A stretch of 22,591 nucleotides of DNA, taken from positions 1-22,591 of the forward strand of contig CAZRVL010000029.1 of the NCBI GenBank assembly GCA_964603455.1, in the 5' to 3' direction. The stretch is from Flemingiibacterium sp964603455. Its GTDB lineage: Bacteria; Bacillota; Clostridia; Oscillospirales; CAG-272. The notes under the pieces were generated by a model. It saw only the letters and a list, made by a program, of their open reading frames with translations, made no database searches and was not told the origin of the DNA. Numbering within the stretch: position 1 is the stretch's first letter; the number at the start of each line of letters is the position of its first letter. A program made the translations under genes and the position numbers. Shown one piece after another: positions 7,501 to 14,194 of the stretch.

Positions 7501-9080
7501 TCGCCGTCATCGTTAGCGACATAGATCTCTTCCCATTTGAACACACACTCATAATCATGAACGTGTCCTTCCGGTTCTTCAGGGTCTACGGGCTTATCCG
7601 GCTCTACAGGCTCAGTAGGCTTATCAACTATCTTAGTAGCAACATCAATAGGAGAATCGGTCGCTGCTTCGGGAATAGTTTTAGCAGTATAAATGATACT
7701 GTTACCATCGTCAGAATCTTTAGATTCTATCGCCAACACATAGAACTTTACAAGCTCACACTTGATAGGCGCGGGAGTGTTCTCCTCACCATCATCAGAA
7801 GGACCTGTGGTCTCTTCTTCCGAATATACCTCTAAGCTAAGTTCGGTCGCAGGTTTGTCTGTTGCAGCCGTAGAATCTTCGGTAGATTCAGAAGTTGAGG
7901 TATCCGTTGCAGGTTTAGAATCTTCACCTGATTCAGGAATTGTCGTGTCTGTTGCAGGCTTGGAATCTTCGGAAGAAGAATCTTCCTTACCGGAGTCTTC
8001 GCCCGAATCGGTCGATCCAGTCGGAGTCGAATCTGTTCCGGCATCCGTGCTGCCTTCGCCCTCGCCTGCATCGGAATCGTCATCGGTCACGCACTTAACG
8101 TAAGCGATCGCCGAATATCCGCCTTCTTTGTCTTCCTGCCAGAAAGTAGTAAAATCTTCTGCGGAATCTGCTTTGAAGGTGCATTCGTGCTCATCATCGG
8201 CAGGAATAAAAGTACTCTCGCCTTCCGTACCAAAGTATGCGGTGTATACTCCATCTTCATCCGGTGTACCATCGCAATCATCCCATACTGCATCTCCGTC
8301 TTCGGCACAAGTTGTGACTCTCTTGCAAGCATACAATCCTGTATCATCATCAAGATACCAGAAATACTGTGGATTGGTGTAATCGTGTTCATGCTTTTCA
8401 GCTTCATCGGTCGAGCCTTCACTGTCTGCGCCGCCTACCTCAGCGTCATCACTCAAAAGCCCGGAAGAACCAAATCCTCCGCCCGACCACGATGGCCTAA
8501 AAAAACCTTCGTCAATAGCCTCGGCTTCTGCCTCTGCTTTGGCTTCTTCGAGAATGCGCTGACTGTTTTCGTCATTGCTGTTGCTCTCAATCTCGTCAAA
8601 GACCATGAATGTTGAAGCGTTCAGAGTGAACGCGACTTGCGCCACCTCTCCGCTCTCTTCGTCCTCATAAAGCTCATACTTTACAACGTCTGTCAGGTAG
8701 TTGTCCGAAAGAGTGCGCTTCAATACGCTCTCCATATCACTCTTTTTAAGGTGATATTTAGACGTGTCTATGACTCCGTCCTTTCGGTTCTGGTAGATAG
8801 CAAGCCCGAGCATTGTTTTAAGTTCGGAAAGCGTCAGACCGCTTTTTTCCTTAACTTTATCTTCGAGCGCATAATCATCGTCCTTTTCGACAACTCCTTT
8901 GCCTTCGGCTTTAAGTGCGTCTATCGTCGCATTTATCAAGTTCTGTGTACTGCTGAACTTGATAGCCGGAGCTGCATATCCGCTGCTTTTGCTCGTTGCC
9001 GATGCGCTGAGCGGCAATGCGCCAACGACCATTCCAGCAGCAAGAAATGCCGCAAGTGCTCTTGCAGATTTTTTGCTCAT
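4599..9080 (-). CDS. Large secreted transglutaminase-like protein with C-terminal dockerin
   Basis: This 1493-aa protein opens with a Sec signal peptide (MSKKSARALAAFLAAGMVVG, cleavage near SASA). Residues about 341-435 are a Ser/Thr/Asp/Glu-rich linker. The core at about 740-890 fits the transglutaminase/papain-like fold: a helix LLLLHDWLSKVASFD, then AVCLGYASAYTYLAQ with C801, EPHYFNAVKI with H869 and TWYYVDACYDD with D884, giving a complete Cys-His-Asp triad. Such domains act as cysteine proteases or protein cross-linkers; which one cannot be told here. Two EF-hand-like repeats at 1437-1493 (GDVNADGKISTLDIFQLCK and DVNGDGKISTLDIFQLCK) form a type I-like dockerin. HEHDY and HVHDY stretches and a cysteine-rich part near 1293-1398 recall modules in the next gene. 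The start has GGAGGTTAAGT upstream. No promoter was recognised in the 120 bp before it. The SLH/cohesin-like gene follows 18 bases downstream. Confidence 0.88.
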   Translation of the reverse strand: MSKKSARALAAFLAAGMVVGALPLSASATSKSSGYAAPAIKFSSTQNLINATIDALKAEGKGVVEKDDDYALEDKVKEKSGLTLSELKTMLGLAIYQNRKDGVIDTSKYHLKKSDMESVLKRTLSDNYLTDVVKYELYEDEESGEVAQVAFTLNASTFMVFDEIESNSNDENSQRILEEAKAEAEAEAIDEGFFRPSWSGGGFGSSGLLSDDAEVGGADSEGSTDEAEKHEHDYTNPQYFWYLDDDTGLYACKRVTTCAEDGDAVWDDCDGTPDEDGVYTAYFGTEGESTFIPADDEHECTFKADSAEDFTTFWQEDKEGGYSAIAYVKCVTDDDSDAGEGEGSTDAGTDSTPTGSTDSGEDSGKEDSSSEDSKPATDTTIPESGEDSKPATDTSTSESTEDSTAATDKPATELSLEVYSEEETTGPSDDGEENTPAPIKCELVKFYVLAIESKDSDDGNSIIYTAKTIPEAATDSPIDVATKIVDKPTEPVEPDKPVDPEEPEGHVHDYECVFKWEEIYVANDDGDGDGSPDMALYWDSETKQIAFSDTRKLDMNCTGAVISCSDEDCDMEDTTIPVENITKKVQYQYINNTTYEEYSTENPGEVDQNQYTLVAIVNIAACGLDENNIFSDYKNVSEISLTKHWNEMASFVRDNAEYFGVSAPYWTSKDTEATPMGAIKSLMNMELDAFVPDPTFDYYVNMLTQAFISYEYMFGAQLLEMRDAAVKYIESAGEISDIQKLLLLHDWLSKVASFDMNSLVTSRSGGSSDPISMTGFAALLNKEQLVNAAGDSAPNADGAVCLGYASAYTYLAQNIFPGYKDDEGNWITDGSAEHIVDFVQIKFNADVSESSVAGDSSGFGENAVFNEPHYFNAVKINDTWYYVDACYDDISTEVISQYRVETDGYISHKYFMTSPQSIIDQFDGNFDYFDSAYDGWTWTKTEDGTDEDGNTKYIYVQTESDTETKYDDTQYEQTWFSGAVSEILFDENNWYYVEGDTQSYSGMKDMFESDQFDSSSLGQLLEYKNDPAYANKLRSRPKDEQDEPANKNDNGNSQFGSMSQYEDAYANTIFHYGYGAFGDVEDYGDYKELIELDNMYRDMYPDLNHSLAIYDGVMYINIADKIMMIENFTDDVSNLKLTELKDYDTVNAMTNGRAFTGMSFFVAGEDDEVVMTLENHPIGSLTINQVVKNNFEYIADGNGNIVGQKFTGNTYTPTLTVSVATNYSNSNPDDEDNLYKKEAINFNPSYYRFMDDDDDVNKNTEFMWCANVVENIAMSALLEELETEGTSVKVEATCSQNGYTQNKTDKFGLSVGEKTEATEAIGHHCVKVKDGDKDVYICVLCDHCFDALTETDDDGNVTVNGHELNVPKFNWISDSKCTFSIGCGETDCQYETESIDCEVTFSEDVDENGDPNYCIAKVNYRGTEYSDTKEYSGVIKGDVNADGKISTLDIFQLCKYVNEEDIEINLYAADVNGDGKISTLDIFQLCKIVNEEE
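4602..4772 (-). repeat. Duplicated dockerin repeat (tandem calcium-binding motifs)
   Basis: The two dockerin halves share the residues DGKISTLDIFQLCK exactly. At DNA level a run of about 29 identical bases (from about 4630 and from about 4726, offset 96 bases or 32 codons) is repeated. Asp/Asn positions 1, 3, 5 and 12 of each loop (D-x-N-x-D-G...D) are present. The symmetry fits the dual binding mode known for type I dockerins. Confidence 0.9.
6411..6698 (-). other. Transglutaminase-like catalytic core
   Basis: These codons cover residues 795-890 of the dockerin protein, with C801 (VCLGYA), H869 (EPHYFNAV) and D884 (YYVDACYDD). The order and surroundings match bacterial transglutaminase-like domains (C...H...D). 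An acidic insert of about 50 residues separates the cysteine and histidine motifs. Confidence 0.82.
7776..8060 (-). repeat. Ser/Thr/Asp/Glu-rich linker with short internal repeats
   Basis: These codons encode residues 341-435 of the dockerin protein, a low-complexity acidic linker with two copies of a SKPATDT-containing 15-residue unit (from about 373 and 388). It probably acts as a flexible, possibly glycosylated spacer between the N-terminal part and the catalytic core. Confidence 0.8.
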
Positions 9081-9200
9081 ACTTAACCTCCTATTTCTTT
9101 ATTTTATCCGCATTGCGGAAATTTACTTATCCCGTCTGCCGCAAGATCGCGGCATTTCGGGAAGAAGTTTCGATAATTTGTCGAGCATATGCCCGTTTTC

Positions 9201-10931
9201 TCAAAGCTCGCCGTCGAGTATCTTCTGGGCAAGCTCACGGCGGTTTGTCTTGAAGTGGAAGAATTCACGCTTCTCGATCTGGTATATCTTCGCCGGATAT
9301 TCATATTCTTCAAGTGCAGCCTTCACATTCTGTTCGATAGCTTCCATCGAAGCACCGGTTTCGGGAACAACGAACAGATAAGGAACTGTGCAGCCCTCAT
9401 GCTCGGTATCTTTACCCATTACAAAGAAGGAATCCTTTATTCCGGGCAGCTCGCAGACCTTATTTTCCATGTTTGTCGTCATCAAAGGCTTTCCACCGAA
9501 TCTCTCGTTATAGCCGCGAGTATAGATATACAGCTCACCATTCTCTTTTATGCAGCCATAATCTCCGGTATGCATCCAAACATTGCCGTCCGCATGACGC
9601 TGCATCTTTTCCTTAGTATCTTCCTCTGTAGAATATCCCAACATAAGACCGGGACCGGAAACGCATACTTCGCCAAATTCACCGTATCCGAGTTCTTCGT
9701 TCGTACCATGACGGCAGACACAGATGTTGGTAGCCTTCATCGGGATACCACTGCAGCAATCGAGGAAGCTGATTCCGGGATAAGGATTGGTCGCTGCCGA
9801 ACCGACCTCACTGAGTCCATAGCACATCGAATATACTGCCGGAGATTTGTGTGCGGCGAGGAATGCCTGTATCTCCTTGAGCCACTTGTTATTGACGGTA
9901 TCCGCACCGCCGCCTATGACATAAAGGAAGCTCATATCATAATCGGCAGGTATACGTTTTGAATTCATGAGGTAATTAGCCATCATGAATATTGCGATCA
10001 TCTGGTTCGGCTGATGGCGCATAAATTCAAGATCTATATCCTCAAATTCGCAGAATGTGTCCATTATAAGGTAGCTTCCCATCGCGAGGTTGAAGAGTAT
10101 GATAGGTGAAGTTACCGCTACCAATGCCGGAGGCAACAATGTAAGCAGGACTTTAAGTGTAAATCCGCGCTGGCTATCCGGGATAACGAGCTGAGCAAGC
10201 ATACCGGTCATAGTACGCGCAGAATGTAAGACCTCCTTTGAAGGTCCTGTAGAACCACTCGTATACGAGCAATAAAGCGGACGCTCAATATCCTTCTTCG
10301 CATATTCGAAAACAACATTTTCGCCGTCAGCGAAAAATTCATTCCATAAAACACTTCTGTCATCTGCCTTTATGCCGGGTTCGCGATTAGTATAAAGTTT
10401 CTTTATGGAAGCTTCAATATAGTCCGGGATCTCTTCCTTCACGGCATATGTATAAGGAGAGAGAAGAATTACGTGTTCAAGACCTGTATCCTTGTAGTAC
10501 AGTCTTTCCTCATCAGAGTTAACATAATCATATGCGAAAGCAATTTTGGCATTGGCACAGGTTATAGCCTCAACATGATCAACCGGCTCACCGTCACGGC
10601 AAACAACGGTAACGCCAATCATCTCGGCTGCAAACAGAATAATCAGAAATTCAGGTGCAGACTTTACAAACAATACAATCTGATCGTTTTCGCGGAGACC
10701 GTATTTCCACATGGCAGAAGCCGCTTTTTTCGCCTCGGAAAGAAGCTCGTTAAGCGAAAATGTCTTGNNNNNNNNNNATTCTATGACCGGCTTATCATGC
10801 TCAGGATTTGACTTAAGTATGAAATCGGTCAAAGTATCTTTCGGCGGCGTAAATTCAGCAGCAGGACCGGGATAGAATTTCATCCACGGCTTTTCAACGG
10901 ACGGCTTTACCAGTGATATAGTTGGATTCAT
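9201..10931 (-). CDS. AMP-binding adenylate-forming enzyme (acyl-CoA synthetase/A-domain-like)
   Basis: This is a member of the ANL superfamily, which activates a carboxylic acid with ATP to an acyl-adenylate. In the 576-aa product the core motifs are YCSYTSGSTGPSKEV (220-234, the P-loop-like A3 motif), YGLSEVG (371-377, A5), HTGDYGCI (454-461, A7), YTRGYNERFGGKP (470-482, the A8 hinge) and a C-terminal FKTNRREL in which K561 fits the A10 lysine. P232 of the usual PKG is replaced (PSKEV). There is no carrier domain, signal peptide or membrane segment, so it is a stand-alone cytosolic enzyme. A 10-N gap at 10768-10777 hides residues 52-55, but the frame continues on both sides (KPVIE before, KTFSLNELL after), so the gene is probably intact. 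The start has GAGG about 10 bases upstream. The substrate cannot be predicted; fatty, aryl or amino acid are all possible. Confidence 0.85.
   Translation of the reverse strand: MNPTISLVKPSVEKPWMKFYPGPAAEFTPPKDTLTDFILKSNPEHDKPVIEXXXXKTFSLNELLSEAKKAASAMWKYGLRENDQIVLFVKSAPEFLIILFAAEMIGVTVVCRDGEPVDHVEAITCANAKIAFAYDYVNSDEERLYYKDTGLEHVILLSPYTYAVKEEIPDYIEASIKKLYTNREPGIKADDRSVLWNEFFADGENVVFEYAKKDIERPLYCSYTSGSTGPSKEVLHSARTMTGMLAQLVIPDSQRGFTLKVLLTLLPPALVAVTSPIILFNLAMGSYLIMDTFCEFEDIDLEFMRHQPNQMIAIFMMANYLMNSKRIPADYDMSFLYVIGGGADTVNNKWLKEIQAFLAAHKSPAVYSMCYGLSEVGSAATNPYPGISFLDCCSGIPMKATNICVCRHGTNEELGYGEFGEVCVSGPGLMLGYSTEEDTKEKMQRHADGNVWMHTGDYGCIKENGELYIYTRGYNERFGGKPLMTTNMENKVCELPGIKDSFFVMGKDTEHEGCTVPYLFVVPETGASMEAIEQNVKAALEEYEYPAKIYQIEKREFFHFKTNRRELAQKILDGEL
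10768..10777. other. Assembly gap (10 N)
   Basis: Ten unresolved bases lie inside the adenylate-forming enzyme gene. Ten Ns is a common placeholder rather than a measured gap length. Both flanks are in the same reading frame, so the true gap probably keeps the frame. Confidence 0.97.
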
Positions 10932-10988
10932 TTATAAAATACCTCAAATAAGTAATAATATTTTTAACATTCTGTAATCAAAACCTCA

Positions 10989-11027
10989 TGATTGACATAT
11001 TTCGACTTTGGCGAAATATGTCAATCA
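10989..11027. terminator. Perfect 16-bp inverted repeat downstream of the wall-anchored protein gene
   Basis: The arms 10989-11004 and 11012-11027 are exact complements, separated by a 7-base loop (ACTTTGG). The repeat starts 20 bases after the stop of the upstream wall-protein gene and ends about 58 bases before the AMP-binding gene. It could end transcription of the first gene, but the T-run on the minus strand is poor (GAGGTTTTGATT). The better T-run is on the plus strand (ATTTTTATTT). An operator or a partial terminator is also possible. Confidence 0.55.
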
Positions 11028-11046
11028 ATTTTTATTTATATAAAAA

Positions 11047-12363
11047 TTAGTTTTTTCTGCGTGTAGCAATTATCATTGCAGCGGCAACCGATATAGCCAT
11101 GGTACACATAACCACATACACTTTGAAATTATCCGCAGTCTGCGGAGTGGAATCTATATCCTCCGGCTTTTCGGACTCAGCAGACGATTCAGGCTCAGCA
11201 CCTGTAGTCTCAGAGGTCTGTTCCTCGGTCGTGACTGCAGCAGTCGTATCATCATCGGATGTAGTGATCTCTTTCGAAGGCTCTGTTGTGACCTCTTCGG
11301 TCTCATAAACGGAAGTATCATCGGCACCATCCGATGTATCAGTATCCGGCTCGGATTCAACCGGTTCTTCCGTTTCGGGCTCGGTATCTGTCGTAACGAT
11401 GATTATCGGAGGATATTCTTTTTCGGTCTCCTTAGGCTCGGTCGTAACATCATCTGTATCTTCCGGCTCTGTTTCTATCTGAGTGGTATCAGGATCGACC
11501 GGAGTCGATTCGGTTGTCGATTCCTCGGGTTCGGTCGTCGAGGGCTCAGTAGTGGACTCATCCGGACCTGTGGTTGAAGAATCGGTAGTAGATTCTTCCG
11601 GATTTGTGGTTACTTCAGTGGTATCATCGGGATCGTATTCGCCGATATATGTGTTATAAATAACAAATGCCTTTCCGCCAATTCCGTCTACCTGAGCTAT
11701 CGAAGCAGACCAATCGTCCGACATCTCTTCTTTTATAAGATAATCATGATCGGCATCAAGACCATACCATACCCATGCCCATCCGCCGAATGTGAGCGGA
11801 TTCAATGTAACGGTATCGACCTCTTCTCCATCGCATATCAAGGTCACATCGATACTCATGGGTATCTTTCTGAGATCCTTGGTTATCCATATCTTCTGTA
11901 CGGCAATAGAAGTTTTTGGAGGAGTCGGAATATCCACTTCGCTGTAAGAGATATAAACAGTCTCTGTCTCTCCGGCTTCAACAACAGCAAGAGCCGCATC
12001 TGGAACATAAACATCCGCACCGTTTATAGTCTGAGCAAGTATAAGATATTTGCCCGGTGCAAGATCGGAAAATGTTATCTCACCGTTTGTATCCGTAGTA
12101 TCTACAGCATCAGGTGCTATCCCATTTTCAATAGTATGCTCCGAAAGTGCCAAAGCATCATCCGTGTCACAGCCTTGATATGCTTTTGTCGGGACAAGAC
12201 CCTCTTCGGTCATATCAGCAACACGATATGCCGCAAAGCAAACCGCACCGAAATCATATTTAATCTTTAAGGTCGCCGAATCCGAAGCACATACAGCCGG
12301 AATCAATGTCGAAACGAGCATGACCACAACCAGCATAAGCTGCATAATCTTTGTTTTTTTCAT
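11047..12363 (-). CDS. Wall-anchored SpaA/Cna-B-type surface protein with Thr/Glu/Ser stalk
   Basis: The 438-aa protein is exported (signal peptide about 1-26, MKKTKIMQLMLVVVMLVSTL). Two pilin-like beta-sandwich domains follow. The first (about 30-143) ends in a SpaA-type strand TNGEITFSDLAPGKYLIL. The second (about 150-240, Cna-B type) has SIAVQKIW with K157, LIKEEMSD with E212 and FVIYNTY with N237, positions that could form a Lys-Asn isopeptide bond. Residues 244-404 are a Thr/Glu/Ser/Pro/Asp-rich stalk. The end has a wall-anchor arrangement: STPQTAD (405-411), a hydrophobic segment YVVMCTMAISVAAAMIIA and the tail TRRKN, an LPXTG-like sortase signal with P-Q-T-A in place of LPXTG. The ribosome binding site (GGAAAGGG) is moderate. 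No sortase or pilus partner is visible nearby. Adhesion is the likely role but the ligand is unknown. Confidence 0.82.
   Translation of the reverse strand: MKKTKIMQLMLVVVMLVSTLIPAVCASDSATLKIKYDFGAVCFAAYRVADMTEEGLVPTKAYQGCDTDDALALSEHTIENGIAPDAVDTTDTNGEITFSDLAPGKYLILAQTINGADVYVPDAALAVVEAGETETVYISYSEVDIPTPPKTSIAVQKIWITKDLRKIPMSIDVTLICDGEEVDTVTLNPLTFGGWAWVWYGLDADHDYLIKEEMSDDWSASIAQVDGIGGKAFVIYNTYIGEYDPDDTTEVTTNPEESTTDSSTTGPDESTTEPSTTEPEESTTESTPVDPDTTQIETEPEDTDDVTTEPKETEKEYPPIIIVTTDTEPETEEPVESEPDTDTSDGADDTSVYETEEVTTEPSKEITTSDDDTTAAVTTEEQTSETTGAEPESSAESEKPEDIDSTPQTADNFKVYVVMCTMAISVAAAMIIATRRKN
11152..11634 (-). repeat. Low-complexity Thr/Glu/Ser/Asp stalk of the wall-anchored protein
   Basis: These codons encode residues 244-404, an acidic stalk with TTEPEES and TTEP-like units and many Thr/Ser residues that could be glycosylated. 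Its likely job is to lift the adhesive domains away from the wall. Confidence 0.85.
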
Positions 12364-12548
12364 AGTTTTACAAATACCCTTTCCATAAATTTTGTTCGCG
12401 TATTCTCAACACAGCAGAGTATGTATTCTATACTCACTGCTAATAATATTCCCCCATAACAAGGAACAGCTCTCGAACAGTCAATGCTAATTTATATGCC
12501 GAATAAATCATATTTGGTCTCGAAAATAATCGCAAACTTACAGTTATT

Positions 12549-12577
12549 ATTCTATCACATAACGAGGTCTTTTACAA
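12549..12577 (-). promoter_or_regulatory. Candidate sigma-A promoter of the wall-anchored protein gene
   Basis: On the minus strand TTGTAA (12572-12577) is followed by a 17-base spacer and TAGAAT (12549-12554). The TGA just before the -10 gives an extended -10 element. It lies about 185 bases upstream of the start codon, leaving a long untranslated leader. Confidence 0.55.
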
Positions 12578-12649
12578 TACCCAGAGCCAAAAGTTTACAT
12601 TTATTTCATTTATTTCTTTTTTGATAATTAATCATCGAAATCAGAGCTT

Positions 12650-12692
12650 AATATAAATACAAACGCCGCTCGAAGCTTACGCTCCGAGCGGC
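12650..12692 (-). terminator. Rho-independent terminator of the mgl operon
   Basis: The arms GCCGCTCG and CGAGCGGC (12665-12672 with 12685-12692) form an 8-bp stem, extended by an inner AGC/GCT pair around a 4-base loop with one mismatch. On the minus strand it is followed by GTTTGTATTTATATT. It lies 11 bases beyond the stop of the last operon gene. Confidence 0.85.
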
Positions 12693-12703
12693 TCTTTTCC
12701 TCC

Positions 12704-13066
12704 TTATTTCTTTATCCAACCGGCATACAGGGTAATATCTCCGATAAGCGTGTCGGAATCAAACTTCCATTCGTTCGTACATGCTCGGTCGGTATACCAA
12801 CCATTGAACGTCCAGCCTTCCTTTACCGGTTCATCAGGCTCTGCAAGATATTCTCCATACATACCGACAGTAGGCTCTATATAAGATCCTCCGTCCGTAT
12901 CAAATCCGACAGTAAATCCATTATTTGCAGTTACAAACACCAGTACCAGAAGAAGCACCAATATTCCAATTGCAATAACGATATTCACAGTTTTGACCGA
13001 TATTTTAACGTTCTTATAAAGACCGCCGGTATTTTGGAACTTCATTTCAGTACATTCCATGTCCAT
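12704..13066 (-). CDS. Small membrane-anchored InlB B-repeat protein
   Basis: The 120-aa protein has one membrane helix (about 27-46, VNIVIAIGILVLLLVLVFV) and one InlB B-repeat/Listeria-Bacteroides repeat (50-118). The repeat is marked by FDTDGGSYIEP, EGWTFNGWYTD and DITLYAGW. It has no cleavable signal or sortase motif, so the repeat probably sits outside the cell on a membrane anchor. It starts 9 bases after mglC stops and a terminator follows it, so it belongs to the mgl operon. ATG at 13066 is 2-3 bases from GGAAG. ATG at 13060, the third codon, has better spacing and may be the true start. InlB repeats usually occur in large multidomain surface proteins, so a lone repeat behind an ABC permease is unusual. 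The function is unknown; it could be an accessory to the transporter or its sensor. Confidence 0.78.
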   Translation of the reverse strand: MDMECTEMKFQNTGGLYKNVKISVKTVNIVIAIGILVLLLVLVFVTANNGFTVGFDTDGGSYIEPTVGMYGEYLAEPDEPVKEGWTFNGWYTDRACTNEWKFDSDTLIGDITLYAGWIKK

Positions 13067-13075
13067 TACTTCCTT

Positions 13076-14161
13076 TTATTTTCTTACAAGATATTTTCTC
13101 ATATCCACTGCACAGGCGATCAGAATTATAAGACCCTTTATGATATAGAGCATATTCTGCGATACCGAAAGGAATGTAAGTCCGGTGAATATTATCTGGA
13201 GCAGCAGCACGCCTATAACGACTCCGCTGATCTTTCCGGTTCCTCCGACAAATGATACTCCGCCTATTACGCAGGCTGCGATAGCATCGGATTCATAGTT
13301 GAGTCCGGTATTCGCGGAACAGGATGCTATTCTTGCACCTTCAACGAAACCGGTTATACCGTACATGACACCTGCAAGGATAAACACGCCGACTATCGTC
13401 CAGAAAACATTTACTCCCGAAACGTTTGCCGCATCCTCATTAGATCCGACCGCGAACATATTCTTGCCAAATGTCGTCTTGTTCCAGATGACCCACATCA
13501 CAGCTGTGAGTATCACGGCATAAAGTACGTATTTAGGTACTGCAACTCCGCCTATCGTAAAGAGCGTACCCTTGACAAAATCAAGATAACCTTCATCAAG
13601 TCCCGAAAGAGTCTGACCATTGTTTCCACCTATCGTAAGGTACAAAAGCACTGTTCCGAAAACGATGAGCTGAGTCGAAAGAGTTACGATAAACGGATGG
13701 AGCTTGAACTTTGCCACAAAGAATCCGTTTATAAATCCAACAAGTGCGCCGACAAGTATCACAGCGAGGAGAACAGCCCAAAGCGGTATTACTCCGATAC
13801 CCTTGAACATTTTATTTGCATAGCTTGCGACCTGCAGGAGCGATGCCGCGATACATGCTGTCAAACCGACGCAGCGTCCGCCGGAAATATCAGTACCGGC
13901 AAGAACTATACATCCCGCAATACCGAGTGCCATCGGAAGCTTTGCTGCGGTAAGTGATATTATATTAATTATTGAAGACAATGACAGGAACTTCGGTTCG
14001 ATTATCGCTATTACGATGACCGCCAGAAGTATCACGATTATCATCGCATTGTTGAAAAACAAATTGATGAGCTTACGTACCTTTTCATTTCCCGACAGAC
14101 CTTTAAAATTCTGCCAGTCGTTTTTAATTTTGTCAAGTCTTGACGAAATTGCTTTTTGCAT
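13076..14161 (-). CDS. mglC: Galactose/methyl-galactoside ABC transporter permease (MglC-like)
   Basis: This 361-aa inner-membrane protein belongs to the ribose/galactose-type permeases (BPD_transp_2). It has about ten hydrophobic segments after a charged N-terminal 30-residue tail. IVLAGTDISGGRCVGLTACI matches the MglC GTDLSAGR-x-VGLAA motif closely. GALVGFINGFFVAKFKLHPFIVTL, a conserved feature of this permease family, lies in the middle. It forms the channel with MglA as ATPase and takes sugar from MglB. A 33-base spacer follows the mglA stop, with AAAGGAG as ribosome binding site before ATG 14161. The InlB-repeat gene follows 9 bases later. The ABC family is sure; galactoside specificity is based on similarity to MglC and is less sure. 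Confidence 0.88.
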   Translation of the reverse strand: MQKAISSRLDKIKNDWQNFKGLSGNEKVRKLINLFFNNAMIIVILLAVIVIAIIEPKFLSLSSIINIISLTAAKLPMALGIAGCIVLAGTDISGGRCVGLTACIAASLLQVASYANKMFKGIGVIPLWAVLLAVILVGALVGFINGFFVAKFKLHPFIVTLSTQLIVFGTVLLYLTIGGNNGQTLSGLDEGYLDFVKGTLFTIGGVAVPKYVLYAVILTAVMWVIWNKTTFGKNMFAVGSNEDAANVSGVNVFWTIVGVFILAGVMYGITGFVEGARIASCSANTGLNYESDAIAACVIGGVSFVGGTGKISGVVIGVLLLQIIFTGLTFLSVSQNMLYIIKGLIILIACAVDMRKYLVRK

Positions 14162-14194
14162 CTCAAATGACTCCTTTCAAATTTTTAAGCTCGG

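Larger units (their letters stand above)
12364..12703. other. Intergenic region (340 bp) holding promoter, hairpin and upstream terminator
   Basis: No gene is seen here. It holds the terminator of the InlB-repeat gene (12650-12692), the promoter of the wall-protein gene (12549-12577) and a possible second promoter on the minus strand (TTGACT 12479-12484, 17-base spacer, TGTTAT 12456-12461). An imperfect hairpin lies in the 5' leader around 12413-12441, where GAGTAT and ATACTC are complementary arms. The leader before the start codon would be about 180 bases from the first promoter. Confidence 0.6.

Noticed and set aside
9104..9160. Two short GC hairpins (GCCGC/GCGGC and TCCGC/GCGGA) before the dockerin gene as a terminator
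   Set aside because: Stems are only 5-6 bp and no proper T-run follows on the minus strand, so a terminator for the AMP-binding gene is not supported.
4995..9381. Several plus-strand open frames of 80-360 codons opposite the dockerin gene
   Set aside because: They mirror the acidic codon use of the minus-strand gene, show no domain or credible ribosome binding site, and are explained as shadows of the 1493-aa gene.
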